Source: Shewanella canadensis (GTDB taxonomy: Bacteria > Pseudomonadota > Gammaproteobacteria > Enterobacterales > Shewanellaceae). Taken from it: a stretch of DNA of 64,000 bases. Location: the NCBI RefSeq assembly GCF_003966225.1, contig NZ_RXNU01000003.1:124001-188000 (forward strand), read 5' to 3'. This document shows positions 37,284 through 44,768 of this stretch, piece by piece. Position 1 is the stretch's first letter. Every line of letters begins with the position of its first letter. The translations under genes were made by a program, and so were the position numbers. The notes under the pieces are model-generated. The model saw nothing but the letters and a program-made list of their open reading frames with translations, made no database searches and was not told the DNA's origin.

Positions 37284-38144
37284 GTGAAAACTGCTGAAAT
37301 CCTTGAACTGACCAATGTTTTGAAAGCTGAACCCCGGCAGAAGCCCGCCTATAAGCTGGCTATCGTCGGTGCGGGTTGTGGTGACATTGAGTTGCTGACA
37401 CTTAAAGCGGCACGGTTAATTTCATCGGCCGAGGTCATCGTCTATGACGCACTGGTGAGTGATGACATTCTGAGCTTGGCACCCAAAACGTGTGAATTAT
37501 ATTTTGTAGGCAAGCGCTGTGGTCTGCCAAGTAGCACACAGGATTATATCAATGAACTCCTGTTAGGATGCGCGGTTCGAGGCTTGAATGCGGTGCGATT
37601 AAAAGGGGGCGATCCAAATGTCTTTGGCCGAGGCTGTGAAGAAGCCCTGTTTCTAGCCAGAAATGGCATTGCCAGTGAATTCATCCCAGGTGTGACCGCG
37701 GCGCTTGGGTGCGCCGCCAGTGCGGGGATCCCGTTGACACACAGAGGAGTGGCCAGATCTGTGACCTTGGTGACCGGTACTGTTTTTGATACCAGTGCAC
37801 TTGGCTGGCAATCTTTGCTGTCGGCTCAAACCAGCTTAGTCTTTTATATGGGCAAGGAGCAGGCGGCAAACATAGCCCATGGTTTGTTGGATGCCGGCGC
37901 AAATGTTCAACTACCCGTGGCGTTTGTCAGTAATGGCGCACGAGCCAAACAAGTAATAACCTATGCCAACTTAGGCAATATGGCTGAAACTGCACGAAAA
38001 ATAGAGGTTGCCGGGCCCACGTTAATTATTGTGGGTGAAGTGGTTTCTGTGGGTAAAGAGTTATCCGGTTTAATGGATAGCATTAGCAATACAAGAGCAG
38101 AAGCTGCTCTTGAACGCTTAGCGGAAGTTGGGAAACCGGTATGA
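37284..38144 (+). CDS. cobA: Uroporphyrinogen-III C-methyltransferase (SUMT)
   Basis: Makes precorrin-2 from uroporphyrinogen III, the first step to siroheme needed by nitrite reductase NirB. Marks: I-V-G-A-G-C-G-D-I-E-L-L-T, V-Y-D-A-L-V, V-G-K-R-C-G, R-L-K-G-G-D-P-N-V-F-G-R-G and the P-G-V-T-A-A-L loop. It is the SUMT domain alone, without CysG oxidase/ferrochelatase. The frame opens at an ATG at 37233, but GGAGG lies six bases before the GTG at 37284, which I prefer (286 residues). Its stop overlaps the next start (ATGA). It opens a sigma-54-driven unit with the TrpD2-like gene and nasT. Confidence 0.93.
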   Translation: MKTAEILELTNVLKAEPRQKPAYKLAIVGAGCGDIELLTLKAARLISSAEVIVYDALVSDDILSLAPKTCELYFVGKRCGLPSSTQDYINELLLGCAVRGLNAVRLKGGDPNVFGRGCEEALFLARNGIASEFIPGVTAALGCAASAGIPLTHRGVARSVTLVTGTVFDTSALGWQSLLSAQTSLVFYMGKEQAANIAHGLLDAGANVQLPVAFVSNGARAKQVITYANLGNMAETARKIEVAGPTLIIVGEVVSVGKELSGLMDSISNTRAEAALERLAEVGKPV

Positions 38145-39280
38145 AGCAAGCGTATCAGGCATTGATAAAAGCCTTAGGCCGTGGAGCTAAAGGTGCCAGA
38201 GCGCTAACCTTAAAAGAATCAACCTTTCTGATCTCAGGTTTTCATGAGGGCATCGGGAGCCAGGTTCAGCTGGCTGCGGCGTTAATGTTAATGCGGGTTC
38301 GGGGTGAGAGTGCGGCTGAGATAGCCGGCGTCGCAATAGGCATCAAGTCGACAATCAATGAACAGTGGCGCGAAGTTAAACCGACGATAGATTGGCCCTG
38401 TTATGCCGGTAAACGTGAGTTGTTGCCCTGGCTATTGTTGGCGGCCAAAGTGTTGGCGACCCAAGGTGAACGAATACTGCTTCATGGCGATCCTAAATCA
38501 CTGAGTCATCGCAAACATATCGCCGCCTTTGTCTCTGCTTTGGATATCCCAAGCGTATCGACACCGGATGATGCCAAATCTGCACTGGATCATGGGGGGA
38601 TCTGCTATGTCGATGCAGATAATATCTCGCCCCTGGTGGCTAAGTTTCGACATCGGCATCAAGAACTCGGCTTGCGGAGTCTTTTCCAAACGGCGATACG
38701 CTGCATAAATCCGGGTAACGCTCCCGTTAGCGTAAGAAGCTACTTTCATCCGGGAATGGATGAACTCCATGCCGAAATAGCCGAGATGATGGCTGGATAC
38801 TCGGCTAATCAAGACAGTGACGATGGTCTAAGTCCTCTGTATGAAAGCACGACTCAGGAGCGAGTCGGAATTTTTAAAGGGGTGCAGGGTGAAAGTGAAG
38901 TCAACCCAAGGATCGCGACTGAGTTGACGATTGTCTCTAAAGAGGGGCGGGAGAAATGCTCAATTCCAACCCTGTTAGAGGGGGTGGTCGGGCTCAATAC
39001 CTTAACTTCACATATTCAGTTGGAGGCAGAGCAAGCGCCCGCACTACTCGGTAATGTGTGGTTATCGAACCCAGGAAGTGATGAAGTTTGCCTATTTGGG
39101 TTTCAGCAACAAGAGAGCGCAGAAAAGCTGATGAAGATAGCCAATGCGAGTGTGATCGGGACCTTAGCTATGGTGTATCTGCTGAAGGGACGATGTGAGC
39201 ACTTCAGTGATGCCGAAGAACTAGCAAGGACGAGCTGGTCCAGCCGTCATGGCGTTTTGACTAAACCTGCACTCACCTGA
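38141..39280 (+). CDS. TrpD2/YbiB-like protein (anthranilate phosphoribosyltransferase fold)
   Basis: A 379-residue relative of anthranilate phosphoribosyltransferase, the nucleoside-phosphorylase/glycosyltransferase III fold. It resembles YbiB/TrpD2, which binds nucleic acid rather than making tryptophan. The N-terminal helical domain (R-G-A-K-G-A-R-A-L-T) and the central region are recognisable, but the PRPP motif G-T-G-G-D of TrpD is absent. It overlaps cobA by 4 bp and precedes nasT by 13 bp, so it is cotranscribed with nitrogen-assimilation genes. Nucleic-acid binding would suit a role beside an antiterminator, but that is inference. Confidence 0.8.
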   Translation: MKQAYQALIKALGRGAKGARALTLKESTFLISGFHEGIGSQVQLAAALMLMRVRGESAAEIAGVAIGIKSTINEQWREVKPTIDWPCYAGKRELLPWLLLAAKVLATQGERILLHGDPKSLSHRKHIAAFVSALDIPSVSTPDDAKSALDHGGICYVDADNISPLVAKFRHRHQELGLRSLFQTAIRCINPGNAPVSVRSYFHPGMDELHAEIAEMMAGYSANQDSDDGLSPLYESTTQERVGIFKGVQGESEVNPRIATELTIVSKEGREKCSIPTLLEGVVGLNTLTSHIQLEAEQAPALLGNVWLSNPGSDEVCLFGFQQQESAEKLMKIANASVIGTLAMVYLLKGRCEHFSDAEELARTSWSSRHGVLTKPALT

Positions 39281-39293
39281 TAAGGAAAGCGAG

Positions 39294-39899
39294 ATGCGAA
39301 TTTTCACCTGGTTCGATTCTAATTTTTGCCAACTGCTTGAATCGCGTGGGCTGACACCGGGTAACTCTCAACACCCTCAGCACTCTTTGCAATCGGTACT
39401 GGAGATGAGTGTAAACGGTGAGCATGATGAAATAATCTCACTGCCCTCATTGCGAGCCTTGGAAAGTATCTCTCTTTCACCTACAGGCGATCAATTGCTG
39501 TTTTTCACCGCGAGTCTGACAGAGAAAGATATCCGTTTCTTACTCAGGTTACTGCGTTTCTCCGCGATCCCTATGATAGTGAACGCCGCCGACTGGGAGG
39601 ATGAGGGACTGGCGAGATTGCTCGAGTGCGGACGTGTCACCTTTGTTCCCGGCGAGCTCGACCACCAGAGAATTTTGAGCATCATTCAACTCTCCCGCCT
39701 GAGGTTTACGCTTGCATCTATGCAGGTAAAAAAAGTACTGGCGCTGGAGTCATCTCTGGAAGCGCAAAAGTTGCTCTCAAAGGCGAAATCTGAGCTACAG
39801 CGTCACGGCTTAAGCGAATCAGAGGCCCATAAAAGCTTGCAGAAGCGAGCCATGGAGAGAGGCATCTCCATAGAAAAGCTCGTTCATCAGTTATCTTAA
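39294..39899 (+). CDS. nasT: ANTAR-domain antiterminator (NasT-like)
   Basis: A 201-residue protein with an N-terminal receiver-like domain and a C-terminal ANTAR RNA-binding domain (about 145-200: L-E-A-Q-K-L-L-S-K-A-K, then E-S-E-A-H-K-S-L-Q-K-R-A-M). Related NasT/NasR proteins bind paired hairpins in the leader of nitrate-assimilation operons and let RNA polymerase pass a terminator. The receiver part lacks a clear phosphorylatable Asp pocket. No nasS sensor gene lies beside it, although NasT normally answers to NasS. The next unit begins with just such a leader and terminator. AAGGA lies before the ATG. Confidence 0.85.
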   Translation: MRIFTWFDSNFCQLLESRGLTPGNSQHPQHSLQSVLEMSVNGEHDEIISLPSLRALESISLSPTGDQLLFFTASLTEKDIRFLLRLLRFSAIPMIVNAADWEDEGLARLLECGRVTFVPGELDHQRILSIIQLSRLRFTLASMQVKKVLALESSLEAQKLLSKAKSELQRHGLSESEAHKSLQKRAMERGISIEKLVHQLS

Positions 39900-39950
39900 T
39901 CTCGACTCGCTTTATCAACTGTATCCCTTAATTTAAGTCATAGGAGTGCC

Positions 39951-39967
39951 AGCACCAAAATGGTGCT
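39951..39967. promoter_or_regulatory. Perfect NtrC-type site upstream of the nirB promoter
   Basis: AGCACCAAAATGGTGCT contains GCAC-N7-GTGC with full symmetry. It lies about 110 bp before the -24/-12 promoter of nirB. It could also fold as a hairpin after nasT, but the T-run is displaced and the NtrC fit is better. Confidence 0.72.
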
Positions 39968-40058
39968 CCGGGGCTTTTTCAGTGCGCCACATATTCTGGT
40001 GTTGTATGTGGCTGTATGTTTAGTTGTTTTTAATCAGTTTCTTATGTAGTTTTGTTTT

Positions 40059-40075
40059 CTGGCATAGTCACTGCA
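40059..40075 (+). promoter_or_regulatory. Sigma-54 promoter of the nirB unit
   Basis: CTGGCATAGTCACTGCA with GG at 40061-40062 and GC at 40073-40074, exactly 10 bp between. Predicted start about 40086, giving a leader of about 200 nt before nirB. Confidence 0.78.
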
Positions 40076-40100
40076 AGTCTCTATACAGGCTACGACAGTG

Positions 40101-40167
40101 TCTTTAGTTGCAATGCATCTTTAGCTGCAATGTAGCTTGGTGGCATAGTACCTTTAGCTGTAATGCA
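40101..40167 (+). ncRNA. Repeat-containing nitrate leader RNA (putative ANTAR target)
   Basis: Three copies of a 17-bp unit: TCTTTAGTTGCAATGCA (40101-40117), TCTTTAGCTGCAATGTA (40118-40134) and CCTTTAGCTGTAATGCA (40151-40167). Each contains AAUGCA or AAUGUA, fitting the A-x-x-G-x-x hexaloop rule of ANTAR hairpins. For the third copy a short stem with a bulged G can be drawn around that loop; pairing for the others is less clear. The block sits at the 5' end of the predicted leader, directly before an intrinsic terminator and nirB, where a NasT target should be. Confidence 0.6.
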
Positions 40168-40210
40168 AGTAGCGGCTGCAACCAACAACAATTCAGATCT
40201 TACCGGCAAT

Positions 40211-40253
40211 GGCGCCATGTTCTCATAGAGGAGCATGGCGCCTTATTGTTTTT
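40211..40253 (+). terminator. Leader terminator before nirB (attenuator)
   Basis: Perfect 9-bp GC-rich stem GGCGCCATG (40211-40219) with CATGGCGCC (40234-40242), extended by weaker pairs in the loop, then TTATTGTTTTT. It lies between the sigma-54 promoter and nirB, so it must be read through for expression. Confidence 0.88.
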
Positions 40254-40285
40254 AAAGATCATGACTGAACAATGGAGAGTGCTTT

Positions 40286-42958
40286 ATGGGGTGTATAAAA
40301 ACCGGGCTGGATCTGAAACCAAAATTACTCGTTATAGGTAATGGCATGGTCGGTCATCACTTTATCGAGCAACTGTGCGATCAAGGGATGAATGAGCAGT
40401 TTGAGGTGGAGGTGTTTGGCTGTGAGAAGCTTCCGGCCTATGACAGGGTTCAACTCTCAAAGTACTTTGAGACAGGCAGTCCTGATGCGTTGATGTTGGC
40501 CAGTGTAGATGAATATGCGAAGCGGGGGATCAGGCTGCATTTAGGCAAAGAGATCGTTCGTCTGGACACTGAAAATCGAACTGTCTACAGCTCTGATGAT
40601 GAGATTTGGAGTTATGACAAACTTGTACTTGCCACAGGATCCTACCCTTTCGTTCCGCCAATCCAAGGTAAAGATCGCCCTCAATGCCTGGTTTATCGCA
40701 CTATCGATGATCTCGAGCAGATAAGCCGGGCAGCGCTGAGTGCCAACTCCGGCGTGGTTATCGGCGGAGGTTTATTGGGTCTGGAGGCTGCAAACGCGCT
40801 GTTAACCTTGGGGTTAGATACTCATGTCGTGGAGTTTGCGCCACAACTGATGCCCGTTCAACTCAATGATAAAGCGGGTGAGCTGTTATGTGAAAAAATT
40901 CAGGCCCTGGGTGTATCGGTGCACACCAGCAGGGCGACGACCGCCATCGTTGCCGGTGAACATGCCCGCCATCGAATGATGTTTAACGACAATACTTTTC
41001 TTGAAACGGATCTCATCGTCTTCTCTGCAGGCATTCGTCCGCAAGATACCTTAGCGCGTCAAAACTGTATCGAAGTGGGTGAACGGGGTGGCATTGCCGT
41101 GGACGACCACAGTTTAACCTCCGCGCCGGATGTGTATGCCATAGGTGAATGTGCACTCTGGGAGCAACGCATTTTCGGCTTAGTGGCGCCGGGTTACCAG
41201 ATGGCGAGAGTCGCACTGTCCCATATTGCAGCGGGAGTCTCAGGTTCAGCGGCAACTCAGTTTAAAGGCGCCGACATGAGCACTAAGCTTAAACTTCTGG
41301 GCGTCGATGTGGCTTCAATCGGTGAGAGTCGAGGGTTTGAAAATGCACAATATGTGGAAGTCAGTGACAACCAAAGCGGTACCTATAAGAAGCTCTGGCT
41401 GGATGAAACCGGACAATATCTCAAAGGAGCCGTGCTCGTCGGCGATGCCAGTGATTATAGTCTGCTGTTAAACCAATACCTGTCCGGTGAAAAAATTGAA
41501 ACGCCTGCGATCTCACTACTGCAGCAAGATAGTGATGCCCCGATGGCATTTAATGATGATGCCATCATCTGCTCCTGTCATCAGGTGACGAAGGCCGACA
41601 TCGTTGAACGAGTCGTTGCAGGCGATCACAGTTTAGCGGCCATCAAGGACTGTACAAAGGCCGCATCGGGTTGTGGGGGCTGTGGTGCTTTGGTTCAAGA
41701 GATCATCAGCCAGACTATGGAGGCGCAGGGTTTAGAGACGCAGAAGGGCATATGCAGCCATTTCGAACATGACAGGCAGGCACTGTTTCACCTGTGTCAG
41801 GTCGACAACATCTCAAATTTCACCAGTCTGATCGGCAAACACGGAACAGTTGATGCCGCCAAACGGGGCTTAGGCTGCGATATCTGTAAGCCGCTGGCGG
41901 CATCAATTTTTTCTTCATTAGAAAACGAGTACGTCCTCGCCGTTGAACATGCCAATCTTCAGGACAGTAACGACGCCTATCTGGGTAACCTTCAAAAAGA
42001 TGGCTCTTACTCTGTCGTGCCCAGAATTGCCGGTGGAGAGATCACTCCGGATAAGTTGATTGCCCTGGGGGAGATAGCCAAGCGCCATGACTTGTATACC
42101 AAGATCACCGGAGGACAGCGTATAGACCTGTTTGGCGCGGCCCTGTCAGAGCTGCCCACAATTTGGCAAGCATTGATAGAACAAGGCTTTGAGACGGGTC
42201 ACGCCTACGGTAAATCACTCAGAACCGTTAAATCCTGTGTGGGGAGTACCTGGTGTCGTTACGGGGTGCAGGACTCTGTCGGTATGGCGATAGAACTTGA
42301 GAATAGATACAAGGGGCTGCGCGCGCCCCATAAGATTAAATTTGCCGTTTCCGGCTGCACTCGTGAGTGCGCCGAGGCGCAGAGTAAAGACATCGGAGTG
42401 ATCGCAACGGACAAGGGCTGGAACCTTTATGTGGGCGGCAATGGCGGAATGCGTCCACGCCATGGCGATCTGTTTGCAACCGATCTCTCAACCTCTGTGT
42501 TGATGCAATACATAGACAGGATATTGATTTTTTATACAAGAACGGCTTCGAGATTGCAACGAACCTCCGTTTGGCTTGAGTCGCTAGAGGGGGGATTAGA
42601 TTACCTTAAGTCGGTGATCATCGATGACAACCTGGGTTTAGCTGCAGAACTTGAGATTCAGATGCAAAAGGTCATCTCGACCTATCAATGCGAGTGGAAA
42701 ACCAGTCTGGAAAGCCCCGAATTTCTGACCCGATTTAGCGAATTTGTTAACCCCGTGCAGGAACCCAATGCAGATGTAGAACAATACCGATATTCGAGAG
42801 GGCAACGATTTCCTGTCGATGCAAAAGGGGGAGCGGGAACTATTTCTGTGAAGAATATCGATCTCTGCACCGTCGATAACGATTTGGATGGTTTAGCTAC
42901 TCGGGTCAGCTCGGCAGAGCTATTTGAAGTATCGGCCCAAAAGGAGTGTGAAGTATGA
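40286..42958 (+). CDS. nirB: NAD(P)H nitrite reductase, large subunit
   Basis: Cytoplasmic siroheme enzyme reducing nitrite to ammonium for assimilation. 890 residues: FAD/NAD(P)H domain (about 10-310, with G-N-G-M-V-G-H-H and V-V-I-G-G-G-L-L-G-L-E), two BFD-like cysteine clusters (C-S-C-H near 430 with C-G-G-C near 465; C-D-I-C near 535), the nitrite/sulfite ferredoxin-like half (about 560-630) and the siroheme/[4Fe-4S] site with C-V-G-S-T-W-C-R-Y-G (about 650-659) and G-C-T-R-E-C (690-694). All cofactor cysteines are present. GGAGAG precedes the ATG. It overlaps nirD by 4 bp. Confidence 0.97.
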   Translation: MGCIKTGLDLKPKLLVIGNGMVGHHFIEQLCDQGMNEQFEVEVFGCEKLPAYDRVQLSKYFETGSPDALMLASVDEYAKRGIRLHLGKEIVRLDTENRTVYSSDDEIWSYDKLVLATGSYPFVPPIQGKDRPQCLVYRTIDDLEQISRAALSANSGVVIGGGLLGLEAANALLTLGLDTHVVEFAPQLMPVQLNDKAGELLCEKIQALGVSVHTSRATTAIVAGEHARHRMMFNDNTFLETDLIVFSAGIRPQDTLARQNCIEVGERGGIAVDDHSLTSAPDVYAIGECALWEQRIFGLVAPGYQMARVALSHIAAGVSGSAATQFKGADMSTKLKLLGVDVASIGESRGFENAQYVEVSDNQSGTYKKLWLDETGQYLKGAVLVGDASDYSLLLNQYLSGEKIETPAISLLQQDSDAPMAFNDDAIICSCHQVTKADIVERVVAGDHSLAAIKDCTKAASGCGGCGALVQEIISQTMEAQGLETQKGICSHFEHDRQALFHLCQVDNISNFTSLIGKHGTVDAAKRGLGCDICKPLAASIFSSLENEYVLAVEHANLQDSNDAYLGNLQKDGSYSVVPRIAGGEITPDKLIALGEIAKRHDLYTKITGGQRIDLFGAALSELPTIWQALIEQGFETGHAYGKSLRTVKSCVGSTWCRYGVQDSVGMAIELENRYKGLRAPHKIKFAVSGCTRECAEAQSKDIGVIATDKGWNLYVGGNGGMRPRHGDLFATDLSTSVLMQYIDRILIFYTRTASRLQRTSVWLESLEGGLDYLKSVIIDDNLGLAAELEIQMQKVISTYQCEWKTSLESPEFLTRFSEFVNPVQEPNADVEQYRYSRGQRFPVDAKGGAGTISVKNIDLCTVDNDLDGLATRVSSAELFEVSAQKECEV

Positions 42959-43302
42959 ATTGGTTAGCTATTTGCGAAGAGAGTGCGCTGCCGGTGTTTG
43001 GCGGGATCGCAGCATGGGTAGAGGGTAAAGCCGTTGCCATTTTCAATCTGGGCGAGCAGGGCATATTTGCCATGGATAACACCGATCCTGCGACTGGCGT
43101 CGGCGTGCTGTCACGGGGCTTAATCTGCGATCTGCAGGGGGATATTTTTGTCGCTTCACCTCTGCATAAACAACATTACAGCTTAACAAACGGGCAGTGC
43201 ATCGAAGATGAAAGCTTAAGTGTCGAGCTGTATCGGATCAAATGTGAGCAAGGCAAGGTGCTAATCAACACCGCAATTGTAGGGGGAATAAATGATGAGT
43301 AA
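42955..43302 (+). CDS. nirD: Nitrite reductase, small subunit
   Basis: A 115-residue Rieske-fold NirD subunit that pairs with NirB. As in other NirD proteins the Rieske ligands (C-x-H, C-x-x-H) are missing; visible are the strand pattern A-V-A-I-F-N-L-G-E-Q-G-I-F-A-M-D-N and S-P-L-H-K-Q-H-Y-S-L. It begins within the nirB stop (ATGA) and overlaps the transporter start by 11 bp, so the three are translationally coupled. Confidence 0.95.
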   Translation: MNWLAICEESALPVFGGIAAWVEGKAVAIFNLGEQGIFAMDNTDPATGVGVLSRGLICDLQGDIFVASPLHKQHYSLTNGQCIEDESLSVELYRIKCEQGKVLINTAIVGGINDE

Positions 43303-44761
43303 TGAAAAATTCAACCTGTTTTCTTTCTCCGGAAAGATGAAAATCATGCATCTCAGTTGGATGGCGTTTTTTATCTCGTTTGTAGTTTGGTTTAATGCCG
43401 CGCCCCTGATGGGGGTGATTGCCGAAAGCCTGGGATTAAGCAATGGACAGATAAAGACCTTGTTGATCCTCAATGTGGCTTTAACGATCCCGGCTCGGGT
43501 GATCATCGGTATGGTGACGGATAAATTTGGCCCCAGGCTGACCTATTCCGTCCTATTGGCTGTCTGTAGTCTGCCCTGCTTTATGTTTGCACTGGGCGAT
43601 AGCTTCGAGCAGTTGGCGTTAGCCCGTTTTCTGCTGGGATTTATTGGTGCGGGCTTCGTGGTTGGGATCCGAATGGTCAGTGAGTGGTTCCCGGCAAACG
43701 AGTTGGGCACCGCGGAAGGGATTTATGGTGGTTGGGGCAACTTTGGTTCAGCGGCCGCGGCTTTCTCTCTACCGGTGATAGCCATCACTTTTGGAGGTGA
43801 AAATGGGTGGCGATTTGCCATAGGGCTCACGGGATTACTGAGCTTAATGTTTGCCTTCATCTATTATTTTAATGTCACCGATACTCCTAAAGGTTCAACC
43901 TACTTCAAACCCAAAAAAATCGGCGCCCTTGAGGTGACCAGTAAAGGTGACTTGCTTATGCTGGTTATTATGAAGCTTCCCATGTATGCCACTCTGGGTT
44001 TGCTGGGATGGAAGTTATCGCCTTCGGGCGTCAATATGCTTACTCAGGAGACCGTGAACCTGATTTACGCTGCTCTTGGTTTGATACTCTTGATAGACCT
44101 TTATCAAACTTACCAGATTAATAAGCACCTCTTCGATGGACCGGTACCCGAATTCGAGCGCTACGCGTTTAAGCAGGTGGCGGTGCTGAATGTGCTCTAT
44201 TTTTCGACCTTCGGATCTGAACTCGCCGTGGTATCTATGTTACCCCTCTATTTTGCCGAGACCTTCGAGCTTGGTCTGGCGCAAGCTGGAATGCTGGCCT
44301 CTACCTATGCCTTTATGAATTTGGCCTCACGCCCGGGGGGCGGCTGGATTAGCGACCGTTTCGGCCGTAAACCTACCTTGATGATCTTAACGGCGGGCTT
44401 GGCCCTGGGCTATTTGGGCATGGCTCAGATCACCAGTGAATGGTCATTACCCTTAGCCGTGTTGATGGTGATGGGATGTTCCTTCTTTGTGCAGAGCGGC
44501 GAAGGTGCCGTGTTTGCTGCAGTTCCCCTGATAAAACGCCGTCTTACGGGGCAGATAGCGGGGATGACAGGGGCCTATGGCAACGTCGGCGCGGTATTTT
44601 TCTTAACGGTTTACTCTCTGGTATCGACTCAGGCATTCTTCTATGTCATCGCTGCGAGTGCCATCATGGGACTGATCAGTTTGCTGTTTTTGACTGAGCC
44701 CAAAGGGCATATTTCCGAGGTGAACGATAAGGGGGAAGTGACCCTGATCAGTGTGAACTAA
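43292..44761 (+). CDS. Nitrate/nitrite transporter, MFS (NarK/NrtP family)
   Basis: A 489-residue major-facilitator protein with 12 hydrophobic segments. NarK/NrtP marks: W-F-N-A-A-P-L near segment 1, the G-F-I-G-A-G-F-V-V-G-I-R-M-V nitrate signature in segment 4-5 with the conserved Arg, G-N-F-G-S-A-A (first nitrate motif), and G-A-Y-G-N-V-G-A (second). Between segments 6 and 8 there is a longer cytoplasmic part. It imports nitrate or nitrite for the reductases. Two adjacent ATGs lie at its start. Confidence 0.93.
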   Translation: MMSNEKFNLFSFSGKMKIMHLSWMAFFISFVVWFNAAPLMGVIAESLGLSNGQIKTLLILNVALTIPARVIIGMVTDKFGPRLTYSVLLAVCSLPCFMFALGDSFEQLALARFLLGFIGAGFVVGIRMVSEWFPANELGTAEGIYGGWGNFGSAAAAFSLPVIAITFGGENGWRFAIGLTGLLSLMFAFIYYFNVTDTPKGSTYFKPKKIGALEVTSKGDLLMLVIMKLPMYATLGLLGWKLSPSGVNMLTQETVNLIYAALGLILLIDLYQTYQINKHLFDGPVPEFERYAFKQVAVLNVLYFSTFGSELAVVSMLPLYFAETFELGLAQAGMLASTYAFMNLASRPGGGWISDRFGRKPTLMILTAGLALGYLGMAQITSEWSLPLAVLMVMGCSFFVQSGEGAVFAAVPLIKRRLTGQIAGMTGAYGNVGAVFFLTVYSLVSTQAFFYVIAASAIMGLISLLFLTEPKGHISEVNDKGEVTLISVN

Positions 44762-44768
44762 GGTTAGT

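Noticed and set aside
39951..39967. Terminator of nasT
   Set aside because: The stem is only 6 bp and its T-run is displaced by 7 bases; the sequence is a perfect NtrC site at proper distance from a sigma-54 promoter.
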